Positions 33,050 to 44,194 of a stretch of DNA of 64,000 nt are shown one piece after another. The DNA is from Palsa-883 sp963826975 (GTDB lineage Bacteria > Pseudomonadota > Alphaproteobacteria > Acetobacterales > Acetobacteraceae): NCBI GenBank assembly GCA_963826975.1, contig CAWGZJ010000011.1, positions 372,001 to 436,000 on the forward strand. The letters are read 5' to 3'. Positions within the stretch are counted from its first letter, which is position 1. Every line of letters starts with the position of its first letter. The position numbers and the translations under genes were made by a program. The notes below the pieces were generated by a model. That model searched no databases. It saw only the letters and a program-made list of their open reading frames with translations, and was not told the origin of the DNA.

Positions 33050-33065
33050 CGGCATGCAGATTGCT
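33050..33065 (+). promoter_or_regulatory. Sigma-54 (RpoN) type promoter for the exosortase gene
   Basis: CGGCATGCAGATTGCT matches the -24/-12 consensus TGGCACG-N4-TTGCW at all positions except the first T and the C-to-T at the fifth-sixth base. GG (33051-33052) and GC (33063-33064) have the required 10-bp spacing. The exosortase ATG is at 33104, leaving a leader of about 27 bases. RpoN promoters are known for exosortase/PEP-CTERM gene sets. Confidence 0.65.
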
Positions 33066-33103
33066 AATAAGTACAGCGGATTGCGACGCTGGTCGTTCCC
33101 ATT

Positions 33104-33991
33104 ATGGTGAATATGGCACAAGACATTCAGATTTCAGCAGCTCCCAGCTATCCCTTGCAGTTGCGGAACGCCAGGGTCGTATGGGGCTGCGTACTCATCG
33201 GCGTCCTTGTAGCAGGGATTTACGCCGGGATAGTCGTGAAACTTGTGACCGACTGGTGGCAGATACCCGATTTTTCCCACGGCTTTCTGGTGCCAATCTT
33301 CGCGGCCTACCTGGTATGGAGGAAGAGAAAGGCTCTACGCAACACGAGCTTCCCCACCTGGAGCGGAGTCGCAGTGGTTGCCCTGGGGTTGCTGGTTCTG
33401 CTTCTGGGTGTCTATGGCGCGGAGTTGTTCCTGTCGCGGATTTCGCTGGTGGTCCTGTTGGCAGGGCTGGTGCTGTGTTTCGGCGGTGGCCGTTCTTGAG
33501 CGAGCTGCGCTTCGCTTTACTGGTTCTGCTCCTGGCCATCCCGATTCCCGCGATCATCTTTAATCAGATCACCTTTCCGCTGCAGATACTGGCATCGAAA
33601 CTTGCCAGCGCTTTGCTTCCTCTATTCGGGGTTCCGGTTCTGCGCGAAGGAAACGTCATTGAACTCCCGATGAGGCTGGAAGTAGCGGAGGCCTGTAGCG
33701 GCATCCGCTCCCTGATGAGCCTGTTCACTCTCTCGGTTTTCTATGGATATTTCCTGGAGAAATCTTTGCGCGCCGAGTCATACTCGCGCTGGCCAGCATT
33801 CCGATTGCGATTGCGGCCAACGCGGTGCGCATTCTTCGGCACTGGGCTGTGTGTGCAGTACTGGGATCCAGATAAGGCGCATGGGCTTTTTTCACGAGTT
33901 TTCCGGCTGGGTTGATGTTTCTGGTATCTCTGGGGTGCCTGTTCATCGTCCATCGCGCCATGCGTTTGATCGCCGAGCAAAAGGAGGCAGG
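33104..33991 (+). CDS. Exosortase (EpsH/XrtA-like), frameshifted
   Basis: A multi-pass membrane protease/transpeptidase predicted to process C-terminal sorting signals. The first frame (33104-33499) gives ARVVWGCVLIGVLVAGIYAG, PDFSHGFLVPIFAAYLVWRKRK and LLLGVYGAELFLSRIS. The next carries IPIPAIIFNQITFPLQILASKLA and the catalytic cysteine motif EVAEACSGIRSLMSLF. Further shifts near 33775 and 33835-33925 lead to IPIAIAANAVRI (catalytic Arg) and FFHEFSGW (catalytic His). All three active-site residues are therefore encoded, but in at least four frame segments. Its end merges with the EpsI start near 33992. Confidence 0.8.
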
Positions 33992-34634
33992 CATGAAGAG
34001 CCCTCGTTTCTGGACAGTTGTCGTGCTGCTCGTGGAACGGCGCTGATGCTGCACGCTCGCGGTAACACCGATCTGATCCCCGCAAGCGAGCCCTTGTCGC
34101 AGGTTCCGCGAGACGATCGCCGGGCGGTCGGGAAGCGATGTGCTGATCGACCAGGAAACGCTCGATGTACTTGGGCGGGAGAGTTCCTGTCGCGCGATTT
34201 ACACCCAGCGATGGACGAGTCTCCGCCGATCGGGCTGTTTATCGGTTATTTCCCGACACAGAGAACAGGGGTCACCATTCATTCACCGAAACACTGCCTG
34301 CCCGGCGCAGGCTGGGCTTTTGAATCGTCGCAGTACGTCAATCTGAAGGACGCGAATGGCAAAGCCCACCAGGTGGGTGAATACATCATCGCCAACGGCG
34401 AGAATCAGTCAATTCGTTATCTATTGGTACCAGGCCCACGGGCGAAGTATCGCCAATGAATACATGGCGAAGGTCTATCTGGTGACTGACGCAATAAGAA
34501 TGAATCGCACCGATGGCGCATTGGTCCGGGTGATTACGCCGATCGGTCCCACGAAGGACATCGACGGCAAGAGCTCGGGCCGAGGCATTTACGCGACAGC
34601 TGATCCCCATGCTGCCTCGCTTTATCCCGAATAG
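33992..34634 (+). CDS. EpsI-family protein, frameshifted
   Basis: Starts MKSPRFWTVVVLL (membrane/signal segment). It continues after frame changes near 34035, 34120-34190 and 34410 with ALMLHARGNTDLIPASEPLSQVPR, EFLSRDLHPAMDESPPIGLFIGYFPTQRTGVTIHSPKHCLPGAGW, VIYWYQAHGRSIANEYMAKVYLVTDAIRMNRTDGALVRV and a short tail ending at 34634. The stretch HSPKHCLPGAGW is the family hallmark. EpsI is often fused to or adjacent to exosortases, where it is thought to assist sorting or polysaccharide production. Broken frames are likely sequencing errors. Confidence 0.8.
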
Positions 34635-34775
34635 TAGCGATTGAAGAGAGCAGGAAACACAACGCGGTTGCAGGGGTGAAAGCTGGCTGTCGCCAATGTA
34701 TGCAGTCGGCAAGGATGGAAGACGTGAAAGGCTCTTTCAAAGCAGTTCAATGAGTTTCGATGGAAGGTGGAGACC

Positions 34776-37055
34776 AATGAATCGGCAAAGCTTGTTCGGG
34801 TAGTGGCGCTGTTTGTCGCGTCCGCTTTACTATCCGGATGCCACGGCGATCCAAACGTGCGAAAGCAGAAATATCTGGAGAGCGGAGAGCGATATAGCGC
34901 CGAAGGTAAATACCGGGAAGCTGCAATCCAGTTTTCAAACGCACTGAAGGTCGACAAGGGCTATCCCGACGCGCATTATGCGCTGGCGCAGGCATACGTC
35001 CATCTGGGTCAGTTCGGCGCGGCGTATGGCGAACTCGTGCGCACTGTCGACCTGCAGCCGACAAACTACAAGGCGCGGGTCGATCTTGGGAAATCTATTG
35101 CTCGCCGCCGGCAAGAGCGACGAAGCGCAAGAGCAGGCCAACGCGGTATTGGCAGCCCAACCCAACAATCCGGACGTCCACGCGTTGCTTCTCCGCGATT
35201 GCAGTCAGGCGAGGGTCAAAGGGATCAGGCTCTGATTGAGATACATCGCGCCCTTGAACTCGATCCGAATCGAGCGGCCTTCCACGAAGATCTGGCTCTT
35301 CTGCAGGCGGGCGATCCGAGCAAGGTTCATTCCGTGGAAGATGAATTGAAGAAGGCGATCGCTCTCGATCCAAAATCGGTGAACGCCAAAATGCTCGCTC
35401 GCGTCATTCTACGCCAAGAACAGTCGCTGGCAGGAGGCCGAGCAGTTGAGCGGGATGCCGTTGCGACGGATCCAAAGAGCCTAGCTGCCAGCGAAAATCT
35501 CGCCCAGATCTATTCTCAAAGAGGGCAATCAGGCAAGAGCCGAGGAAGTGCTCCGACAGGCGTCGAAGGATCTTGCCGACGATCCGCAGGGAGTGCGCAT
35601 GCTGGCGGACTACTACGCGGCCTCTGGACAGATGGACAAGGCCAAGGCGGAGTTCTCCGGCCTCGCCGCAAAGTATCCCAAGAACATCTCTGTGCAGAAG
35701 GGATACATTCGGGTTCTTCTTCAGGTCAAAGACTATGCGAACCGCGCAAACCGTGGTGACAGCCTGATGAAGACGGACGCTAAGGATCCGGAGGTTGCAG
35801 GGCTTGAACGGCATTGTGCTGCTCAATAACGGCAAAGCGGGCGACGCCGTCAATGCTCTTCTGGATGGGGCCATGAATTTCCCGAAGGACGCTTTCATCC
35901 AATACTGGCTGGGCAGGGCCGCGCTTGGCAAAGGGCGATATCGATTTGGCCGAAAAAAGCTTCCGGCAGGTGGAAACTCTGAACCCTTCCTGGCTGGATG
36001 CACTGGAAGAGCTGGCGCGGATCGCGATCCAGCGCGGCGACATGAATCTGCTGGCAGACGTGGCTGCAAAAGCGATCGCTGCTGCGCCGCGCTTTCCCGG
36101 CGGTTATGTGTGGCGCGCCATGGTGGAGATAAGCCATAACTCGCCGGATAAAGCTGAAGCCGATCTTAAGACCGCAATCAGCGTCGCTCCGCAAAGATCC
36201 GCGGCGTATCTCCAACTCGGCAAACTTCGATTTGCGCAAAAGCGTTTCCCGAAGGGCGGGCTCGCTGGAACAGGCTTTGCAGTACGACCCAAATTCTGTC
36301 GAGGCCCTGCGCTCTGGAATGGGATATTGACCTCTACCAGAAGCAACCCGAAAAAGCATTGGCTCGCTTAAATGCGCAAATAGAGAAGAGCCACCAACAA
36401 CGGCAGTTTCTACGATCTGCTGGCGCAGTTACAGATTGGGCATGAAGCATCGACCAGGCTGCTGCCACCGCCCAGAAAGCCATGCAGCTCAATCCGGAGA
36501 CGGCGAAGCGGTAATGCTCTTCGCCAAGCTGAGATCGAGCGCGGGCAACAGCGAATGCTATCGGCGCCTGGGAGCAGTGGTCCGATGCGCATCCCAACGA
36601 TGCCGGGGCATTGCGATTCTGGGACTCTCGAGGAATCGCGCGGAGAATCTGGCAAGGCAGAAGCCGATTACAAGAAGTCTTTGCAAATCCAGCCACAACA
36701 ACCAATCGCGAGCGAACAATCTTGCCTATCGGATGCTGCGAACGGCGAAAATGTGGACGTCGCCCTGACGCTTGCGCAAACTGCTCGGCAGGGCATGCCG
36801 AATTCGCCCAATTCTGCGGACACGCTGGCATGGGCCTACTACTACAAGGGGACTTACTCATTTGCTCGCGACCTACTGGAAGACGCAATCAAGACCGAAC
36901 CGAACAACGCGACGATGCAGTATCACCTGGGAATGGTGTACAGCAAGCTGCGGGATAAGAGCAACGCGAGCAATCACTTGAAAAAAGCCTTATCGCTGGC
37001 CCCCGATTCGCCCACGGCAAAAGAAGCCGCGGCAGCACTCCAGCAACTGGGCTAA
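34776..37055 (+). CDS. TPR-repeat lipoprotein, multiply frameshifted
   Basis: Begins MNRQSLF and, after an indel near 34798, VVALFVASALLSGCHGDP with a lipobox (LLSGC). A long series of tetratricopeptide repeats follows (for example EGKYREAAIQFSNALKVDKGYPDAHYALAQAYVHLG and LLEDAIKTEPNNATMQYHLGMVYSKLRDKSNASNHLKKAL) up to the stop at 37055. At least ten frame changes are needed to follow the repeats across about 2.3 kb. It resembles the large TPR proteins (PrsT-like) found next to exosortases and could scaffold the envelope export machinery. It would be about 750 residues if intact. Confidence 0.72.
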
Positions 37056-37070
37056 ACCGGCGGCCACCCG

Positions 37071-37115
37071 CACTGGCAATCGGCGTCGCGCATTTGCGCT
37101 ATTCGGTTGCCAGTG
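37071..37115 (+). terminator. Hairpin after the TPR gene
   Basis: CACTGGCAA (37071-37079) and TTGCCAGTG (37107-37115) are perfectly complementary, with 27 bases between them, 16 bases after the TPR stop. There is no T tract, so terminator function is tentative. Confidence 0.35.
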
Positions 37116-37179
37116 TGCACAGATCGAGAAATCCGTTGCAGAAACGTACCCATCCCCCGTAGATCGGATCGATACCGGC

Positions 37180-38730
37180 ATGTCCAACAGTAAGACAATC
37201 GTTAAAAATACCGGTTGGTACGGCCTCGAGAACGCGATCAATTTCGTTGTCACGTTATTTACTTCCATTGCGATCGCCCGCACCCTGGGGCCATCGAAAA
37301 TGGGTTACATCATTTATGTCTTTTGGATCGCGTCGATCGTAAGTAGCCTGGGCGGAATTGGCATTCCCGCCACGACACGGAAATATATGGCGGAGTTTCT
37401 CGGCATGGGCGACCGAGGCACTGCGCGATACATTTATTTCCGCACATTGCTATTACAGATGGGCTTGGCGACCCTGGCAACGGGCGGCATCATCGTATGG
37501 GTGTTGATGGATGCCAATGCCGAGTTATATTATGGCCTCGATCTTGGTGGCACTAAGCATCTGGCCCTCGATGGTCAACTCCATCTCGGCACAAGCCAAT
37601 GTCGCCGCGGAAGATTTGATGGCAAATCTTCCCGCCTCCGTCATTTCGATTCTGGTCTTCTTCGTCGCAATTGCGGCAACCGTGTTGCTGAAATGGGGTA
37701 TTGTCGGTGTCGGCGGTTCGATGCTTGTTATGCGGGCGGTCGATTTTCTCGTGCGTCTCTTTCCGACCATGAAGCGCATAGTTTCCTGGGAAACGGCGCA
37801 TGTTCATCCGGTCGGGTTGGGCCAGCGCATGATCAGCTTCGCATGGCAGAGCGTGGCCAGCATGATTGTGGCGTTGATCGTGTGGGATCGGTCGGAGTTC
37901 TTCCTGCTGAAGAATCTCTGCTCGGATATTCGTCAGATAGCCTATTATTCGGTGGCATTCAGCATGGCCGAACGTCTGCTGATCAGTGCGTCTGTCTTCG
38001 GATCGGCCGCCGGCGCGACCATCTTTGCCCAGTACGGTCGCGATAAGTCCAGGCTTCCAGACATCGCGTCTTCCACATTTCGATATCTTGTCCTGACGTC
38101 CATTCCGCTGCACGTCATCTCCGCTGCTCTAGCGGTGCCCGCATTGCTTCTTCTCTATGGCAATCAGTACAAGGGCGCAGCGATGGTTGTCATGCTGGCT
38201 CCGTTGCTCTGCTGCCCAAAGCCTTTCTCGGTCCGGTAGAGAGCCTTTTGCAGAGCGCGGAACGGCAGGGCTATATCATCGCTGCAACGGTAATTGCTGG
38301 GATCATCGATATAGGCGTGGCCTGGTATCTGATTCCCGCACACGGCGCGGTGGGCGCATGCATCGGCAGTGGCGCGGCGCAGATAATCGCGGTCGGAACG
38401 ATGTGGGCCCTCGGCATCCATCTCTATAAGGTGAAGCTTCCCTGGCTACTTGTCGCCAAGATTGCATTCATCAGTCTACTGGCGGCGCTGACTGCACATT
38501 TCATAGCGGTGCGGTTTTCGCCGCTGTGGGCCATCTTATGGGGAGGAAGCGCCTCACTGGTTGTTCTCTTCGGGCTCTTATATCTGATGCGTGTGCTGGA
38601 ACCGAAAGATTTCACCCGCTTCAGCATCGTGACCCGTGTGCTTCCTAAGCCGATTGCCGAATCAGTGGATGCTGTTCTTTCACTGATGATCCACTCTGAG
38701 CCAGCCAATGCAACTGCGGGAAAGGTCTAG
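37180..38730 (+). CDS. Oligosaccharide flippase (Wzx/polysaccharide biosynthesis protein), frameshifted
   Basis: A membrane protein of the MATE/Wzx type expected to move undecaprenyl-linked repeat units across the inner membrane. It starts SKTIVKNTGWYGLENAINFVVTLFTSIAIARTLGPSKMGYI, typical of the family. A shift near 37520-37550 moves the frame to VISILVFFVAIAATVLLKWGIVGVGG and FAWQSVASMIVALIVWDRSEFFLLK; another near 38225 moves it to QSAERQGYIIAATVIAGIIDIGVAWYLIPAHGAVGACIGSG. It ends at 38730. About 515 residues and some twelve helices when joined. Confidence 0.82.
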
Positions 38731-38839
38731 GCGATCGAAGATGCAATCGACCTCGATTCGCAGGAAATACGTTGTGAGGAATGATTCCAATGCGCGGAAC
38801 AATGCACAGCTACAGGTTGCATCAAGAATGGATTTTCAT

Positions 38840-41209
38840 ATGAATCGCTATCGCGTATTGGTATTTGGCCTTGCATTCTGCATTGCAGCAACTTTTGCCG
38901 CCTCCGGCGAGGGTGGTGTGGGCGGGCAGGCGCCCGCGCATCCCTCAACGGCACTTTCGCAGAAACCGGGAGTATCGATTGCGATCAGCCAGCCGCAGTA
39001 TGGGTACAACGTGCTGCCGGGGAGTGTGCGGCGGATCTATGCGACAGTGACCGGCGGGACCACCAATGCGGTCAACTGGACGGTGGACGGCGGAGCGACG
39101 CTTTCCTCAAGCACCGGCCATTGGGTGGATGTGACCGCTCCGGCTTCGGGCAGCAGTTGCTCGATCAGCGAGACTGGCAGCAATGTTTATGCCGTCAGTT
39201 CCGCCACCCGGTTTACCATCACCGCGCAGTCGATGGAGAATCCGGCTGCGACTTCCTCGATTGTCGTGAATGTCTGCCATCCGGCGGTCGTGGTGCATGT
39301 GGTTCCGTTCTATACCACGCTGTATTCCGGCCAGAAGGCCGATATTCAGTCCTTTGTCTGGGGAGCCTCGAATCCCAATGTGACCTGGTCGCTGACCTCA
39401 CAGCCCAGCGGCGGCGATGGCGCGCTGTCCGACACTTCCAACCTGGACACGGTCTTCTCGGCGACAGTCGCGGGCCGCTACACCCTGACCGCGACCAGCT
39501 TAGCCGACAGCAGCAAGACCAACACGGCCACCGTCTATGTGACCGGAAATCCAATGCCCGCCTATGCCACCACCCCCTCCGAGACCGAGCCGGTCGACTG
39601 CAGCGTCGATCCTGCCCTGAGCGGGACAGTCTACGATGTGGGGCCATCGCAGGCCCTGAAGACGATCGTGTCGGTTCCCTGGCAAACGCTGCCGCCCGGC
39701 TCGACGGTGCGCATCCACAACGAAGACACCACTGGGGCCAGCCCCACCACCTACCACGAATACTTCCAGGTCGTGGGACACGCCACTCGCACCCAGCCCA
39801 TCCGCGTCTGCGGCGTGCCGGATGCCGAGGGCAATCTGCCGGTCATCGACGCTAGCAACTCGACTGGTGTGCCAGATGCCAATGTCTACGCGGATGAGAA
39901 TTATGCAGCCGTTGCTGTTGGAGGCAGCTATACATCCAATTGGACTGGTCTATATACGGGCACATGGACAGGTTCTCAGGATTTGATCGTCGAAGGGCTG
40001 GAGATTAAAAATGCCGATGCTCCCAATCTTCATACCAGCCCCCAGGGTGTGGCGGGGACGCCGTGGGGCGGGTTCTCCGCCTGTATTCGTATCTTTCCCA
40101 GCATGGATACGGTGATCCGAGGCGTGAATGCCCACGACTGTGGGCTTGGCTTCTTCTCCGACTTCAACGACAGCAACGGTTATGCAGTGGTGGCCAACAC
40201 TCTGTATGAAGGCAATCATCTGCACGCCAATGGCGTCAACGGTTCGAATAGCGAACATCAACTCTACATTCAAGGATGGAATCAAGTCGCGCAGTTCAAC
40301 GTGGTCGACCAGTATCCCAGTGGGGCGCAAGGTTCCAACTTGAAGAGCCGCGGCTATCCGGACGTGATCCGCTACAACCATTTCGGCGATGGACCGGCGC
40401 GGCAGCTGGACCTGATCGACAACCAGGACGGCGTCGCCTACATGACTTTCGAGGGGTATTTGAGCGCGGGAGCCAGCGCCTACAAGTCGCAGTATCCGGC
40501 CGATGCCTACACCGCCGACTTGCTGGCTGCAGCGGTCGAAGCGCACCATGCCGATTATGTCTACGGCAACACCTTCACGAACACCACGGCCATGTTCGCG
40601 GTGCACTACTTTTCTGACCAGTGCGATATCGATGCCAGTCGGCTGGGCACCCTATGGTTCTACAACAACAGCTTTCATGAAGGTGCGGCAACCTACTACG
40701 GCTGGTATCTCTTCGACACCTCCGCCGGAGGCGCATACGGCAACTGCCCGGCGGTGGAGTGGCCGCAGATTCAAGTACTAAACAATGCCTTCTGGATGGA
40801 CAATCCGGCGAAGCCTTACTTCTACTGGATCACCGAACCCAATCAGTTCACCATCTTCGGGGCCAACGTCATCAATGCCAACTGGGGCACGAACAACATG
40901 AATCCTTCGGATCAATCTGCCTCGTATGGCGCCGGCTGGCCCGGTCCCGGTTACAAAAATTCCAGCCCGATTTCCCCCTACGCTTTCCAGGGCGCAAGCA
41001 CCTCCGCCGACACAATCGGAGTTCAGAACCTGATCGGCGTTTCCACCCCGCCCTTCGACCTGACCACTTTCGTCCCCAACTCATCGCTCATCAACGCTGG
41101 CACCAACCCGCCAGCAACCTGGCCCAAGCTCCCCGTTCGCTTTCAGTTCGGCCCGTCCGCCATCCCCATGGAGCGAACCCAGCCCCTCACCTTCGGCGCC
41201 TTGGAATAA
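38840..41209 (+). CDS. Secreted right-handed beta-helix protein with Ig-like N-terminal region
   Basis: About 789 residues from the ATG at 38840; upstream in-frame ATGs overlap the flippase gene. The signal peptide is NRYRVLVFGLAFCIAATFAASG. Two Ig-like bacterial repeats follow (about 45-235), with NWTVDGGATLSSSTGHWVDVTAP and TWSLTSQPSGGDGALSDTSNLDTVFSATVAGRYTLTATS. The rest (about 280-700) has the short strands and Asn-rich turns of a parallel beta-helix as in polysaccharide lyases or epimerases (VIRGVNAHDCGLGFFSDFNDSNGYAVVANTLYEGNHLH). It has no C-terminal sorting motif that I can see. One uninterrupted frame, unlike its neighbours. It could trim or modify the exported polymer. Confidence 0.78.
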   Translation: MNRYRVLVFGLAFCIAATFAASGEGGVGGQAPAHPSTALSQKPGVSIAISQPQYGYNVLPGSVRRIYATVTGGTTNAVNWTVDGGATLSSSTGHWVDVTAPASGSSCSISETGSNVYAVSSATRFTITAQSMENPAATSSIVVNVCHPAVVVHVVPFYTTLYSGQKADIQSFVWGASNPNVTWSLTSQPSGGDGALSDTSNLDTVFSATVAGRYTLTATSLADSSKTNTATVYVTGNPMPAYATTPSETEPVDCSVDPALSGTVYDVGPSQALKTIVSVPWQTLPPGSTVRIHNEDTTGASPTTYHEYFQVVGHATRTQPIRVCGVPDAEGNLPVIDASNSTGVPDANVYADENYAAVAVGGSYTSNWTGLYTGTWTGSQDLIVEGLEIKNADAPNLHTSPQGVAGTPWGGFSACIRIFPSMDTVIRGVNAHDCGLGFFSDFNDSNGYAVVANTLYEGNHLHANGVNGSNSEHQLYIQGWNQVAQFNVVDQYPSGAQGSNLKSRGYPDVIRYNHFGDGPARQLDLIDNQDGVAYMTFEGYLSAGASAYKSQYPADAYTADLLAAAVEAHHADYVYGNTFTNTTAMFAVHYFSDQCDIDASRLGTLWFYNNSFHEGAATYYGWYLFDTSAGGAYGNCPAVEWPQIQVLNNAFWMDNPAKPYFYWITEPNQFTIFGANVINANWGTNNMNPSDQSASYGAGWPGPGYKNSSPISPYAFQGASTSADTIGVQNLIGVSTPPFDLTTFVPNSSLINAGTNPPATWPKLPVRFQFGPSAIPMERTQPLTFGALE

Positions 41210-41503
41210 GGCGGAGCCTAAGCGGAAAGAGGGCCCATTCGCCGATATAGCGCACTTTGCTTCACGCGTTATGGGCGGCTCGGAGGTGACCTTCCGACTG
41301 CCCATAACTGCACCTTGCGCATTCACGTGGAATGAGCGGTACCGCGATTATGTGACTCCGTTGGCTCCCTCGGTTCCAAGGATGCAGTTGCATATATGTG
41401 CTTCACAGATTGGGAATTCGATGTGTTAGCGGCCGCATCTTTTGTGTGGATTCCCTAGTCCCTGAACAGCAAACGTCATAGCTTCAGCTTTCCCGGGTGG
41501 ATT

Positions 41504-42707
41504 ATGCTAAGGTTTCAAAGTCTGTGCAGGTCACATATGTTGAGACGCGTTAAAACAGTTCCGGCCGTGGAGGAAGTTCTGCCTAGGCAACAGCGGCTTG
41601 TGGCAAAGTTCCGCAAATTACAGAAAACAGACCACGCGGGGAGGAGTCGGTCGGATTTGAGCAGAAACAATCTGGACTGTCTCCGTTTCCTTCTAGCGTC
41701 CATCGTAGTATTGTTCCACATCAATGCGCTGACGAATCTGCCTGCGTTGTCATTCTTTGGCAAATACTGTTCACCTCATTTTGCCGTCAGGTCATTTTTT
41801 GTCATCAGCGGTCTGCTAATTTATCGTAGTTACACGCGTTCCTCTTCTATCACCTCGTATATCGAAAAGCGTGTCAGGCGCATTTATCCTGCCTACTTCA
41901 CCGTCATCTTGCTAGCGGCCCTCGCTTTGTATTTCATGAGCAATCTGCCTCCTTCGCAGTACTTCCGCGATGGTTTCTGGAAATATCTTGGGGCGAATCT
42001 CCTGTTCCTCAACTTCCTTGCCCCCTCACTGCCGGGGGTGTTTACGCACAATACCATCTCAGCAGTCGATGGTGCGCTATGGACCCTCAAAATCGAGGTA
42101 GCCTTCTATCTTTTTATTCCAGCTATGCACTACCTATGTCGCCGTTTCGGAACAAAGAGAACTATTGGGATAATCTTTTGCCTGTCCACGGTTTGGAAAT
42201 ACGGCTTTGCCTGGTTGGCGTCCGTTCACAATTCAGGTGGCATCTACGCTTCGCGTAGCATCTATTCAAAACTTGACGTGCAGTTCCCTTCCCAGCTCGT
42301 TTATTTCACCGCGGGCGTACTGCTTTTTCTGTATTTCGACAAGCTGAAATATCACGTTCTAAGCATCGCGTGCGCCACGGCATGTTTGCTTCTTGTCGAC
42401 CATTTCTTTGCCGGAGGCATTCTGGACGTATTTTGGATATCAGGACTGGTGTTCGTCTTTCGGATTCTGGCGCCATTTCGGAAATTTCTCAAAATATGGA
42501 GACTTTTCGTATGGGGTGTACATCGTTCATTGGCCTATATTGCAGGTTTTGATAGCACTTGGATTCGCGAGCTTCAATCCGGCTTTATTTTTGACGGTCA
42601 GCCTTTTACTGGTGCTCGTGGCATCTATACTCATGTGGAATCTCGTCGAGAGCAGGTTCTTGGGCAAGCAGTTCTCATTACCGCCAAGTCTCATTCCAAA
42701 AATCTGA
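41504..42707 (+). CDS. Acyltransferase 3 family membrane protein, frameshifted near its end
   Basis: An OafA-like membrane acyltransferase that would decorate the sugar repeat with acetyl or other acyl groups. After a hydrophilic N-terminus of about 50 residues it has RNNLDCLRFLLASIVVLFHI (catalytic His region), FFVISGLLIYRSYTRSSS, KRVRRIYPAYFTVILLAALAL and ALWTLKIEVAFYLFIPAMHYL, the usual signatures. Near 42505 the frame changes to FSYGVYIVHWPILQVLIALGF, the last helix pair, and ends at 42707. About 400 residues in total. Confidence 0.83.
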
Positions 42708-42818
42708 GTAGCTTCCTCTATCAGAACTTCGCTCCAACTTATCTCTAATCATCCACATAATCCGTCTGCCCTTTGGGTTATCCTTAGGACGACTACCAGC
42801 TCCAATCAGATCAATACC

Positions 42819-44189
42819 ATGGGCTTTCTTCTAAGCATTCTCTACCTGATCACGTACTATCTCACGCCTGTCACTGTCTTCGGATCGCTGGCTGAGTACC
42901 GCATTGAGCTGATTCTTGCTGTACTGGTAGCCATGGTTTCACTGCCTTCTCTCATGAATTCCTTCGTGCTTAAAGTTCCTCAATCGCTGGCGTTGATCGG
43001 AATGGCGCTAGCGGTCCCTTTGTCAGTTTTCATTGGTGTGCGCTGGGCTGGTGGGGCAGTCCAGGCGTTCTTGGATTTTATCCCGAATGCCTTTGCATTC
43101 TTCCTCGTCGGCCTGCACTGCAACACGAAGAGAAAATTGCAGATACTCGTGCTGATGCTGCTGTTCGTCTGCCTGTTTGTGGTCGGACGAGGCTATGCCG
43201 AACAGATGCATGGAATTGCAGCCTCTGCAGTGCAAAATGGAGGGGACGGCCCTCCCTATCTTATGGCCATGAGGAACAACGCAGGTGAGTGGTTTTATCG
43301 ACTGAGAGGATTGGGGGAGATTCATGATCCGAATGATTTTGCTCAACTCCTCGTCTGCACAATTCCATTGATGTTCATCTTCTGGCGCGCAAAGAAAATG
43401 CTGCGTAATTTTGCTTTCGTAATCATGCCAGTATGTATATTGCTTTCCGGGATCTTTCTGACTCACTCGCGCGGCGCATTGCTGGCGTTGCTGGCCATTG
43501 TCATTGTGGCGTCCCGGCGGCGCATGGGGACTATCGCTTCCGTCCTACTGGCGGGGGCAGGGTTTGTCGCAGCGTCACTTTTTCACTTTGCAGGAGGACG
43601 GGACATTTCTGAATCTGCCGGCGCGGATCGAATCTCACTCTGGGGTCAGGGGCTGCAAGTCTTCAAGGCCCATCCTCTGTACGGTGTCGGCTTCGGACGC
43701 CTGCCGGAATATACCGATATCCATCTCACCGCACATAACTCGATTGTCCTTTGCGCCGCGGAGCTTGGTTTCTTCGGATTATACTTTTGGTCCCTTTTCC
43801 TGCTTCCCACGGTGAGGGACACATAGGCGATTACTTCTCCGACGAGGGTAACGGAAGGGGAACCGATCATCATGGAAGAGATACCCTTCCCTCAAGTAAA
43901 CAGAACAGTTGAGATGCTCAACAAATCGGAAATCAACCGGCTGGGACTTTTGTTGGTTTTATCGTTTACAGGTTACTTCGTGACTGCCTGGTTTCTGTCT
44001 CGTGCCTATGTTCTGACCCTGTTTCTGCTGGGAGGTATGGCAGAGGTGGTTTTCCAGATGGCATTGCAAAGAGAGATGATTCCTCCCCGCCTGCGCCTGG
44101 CACGCGTGCTGCCGTATGCAGGAGTGTTGGCTGTTTCTCTGATACTGCTGATGTACATTTCACTCCGCTTCATGAACCTGACGCGCTAA
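42819..44189 (+). CDS. O-antigen ligase/polymerase-type membrane protein (Wzy), frameshifted
   Basis: A polytopic protein with at least ten hydrophobic segments. The family-type periplasmic loop and motif region is MRNNAGEWFYRLRGLGEIHDPNDFAQLLVCTIPLMF, SGIFLTHSRGALLALLAIV, and DRISLWGQGLQVFKAHPLYGVGFGRLPEYTDIHLTAHNSIVLCAAELGFFGLYFW. These match the Wzy_C/O-antigen ligase domain. At about 43815 the frame breaks (VRDT-stop); the C-terminal helices NRLGLLLVLSFTGYFVTAWFLSRAYVLTLFLLGGMAEVV follow at 43872-44189. Expected to polymerise the repeat units in the periplasm. Confidence 0.8.
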
Positions 44190-44194
44190 TTTTG

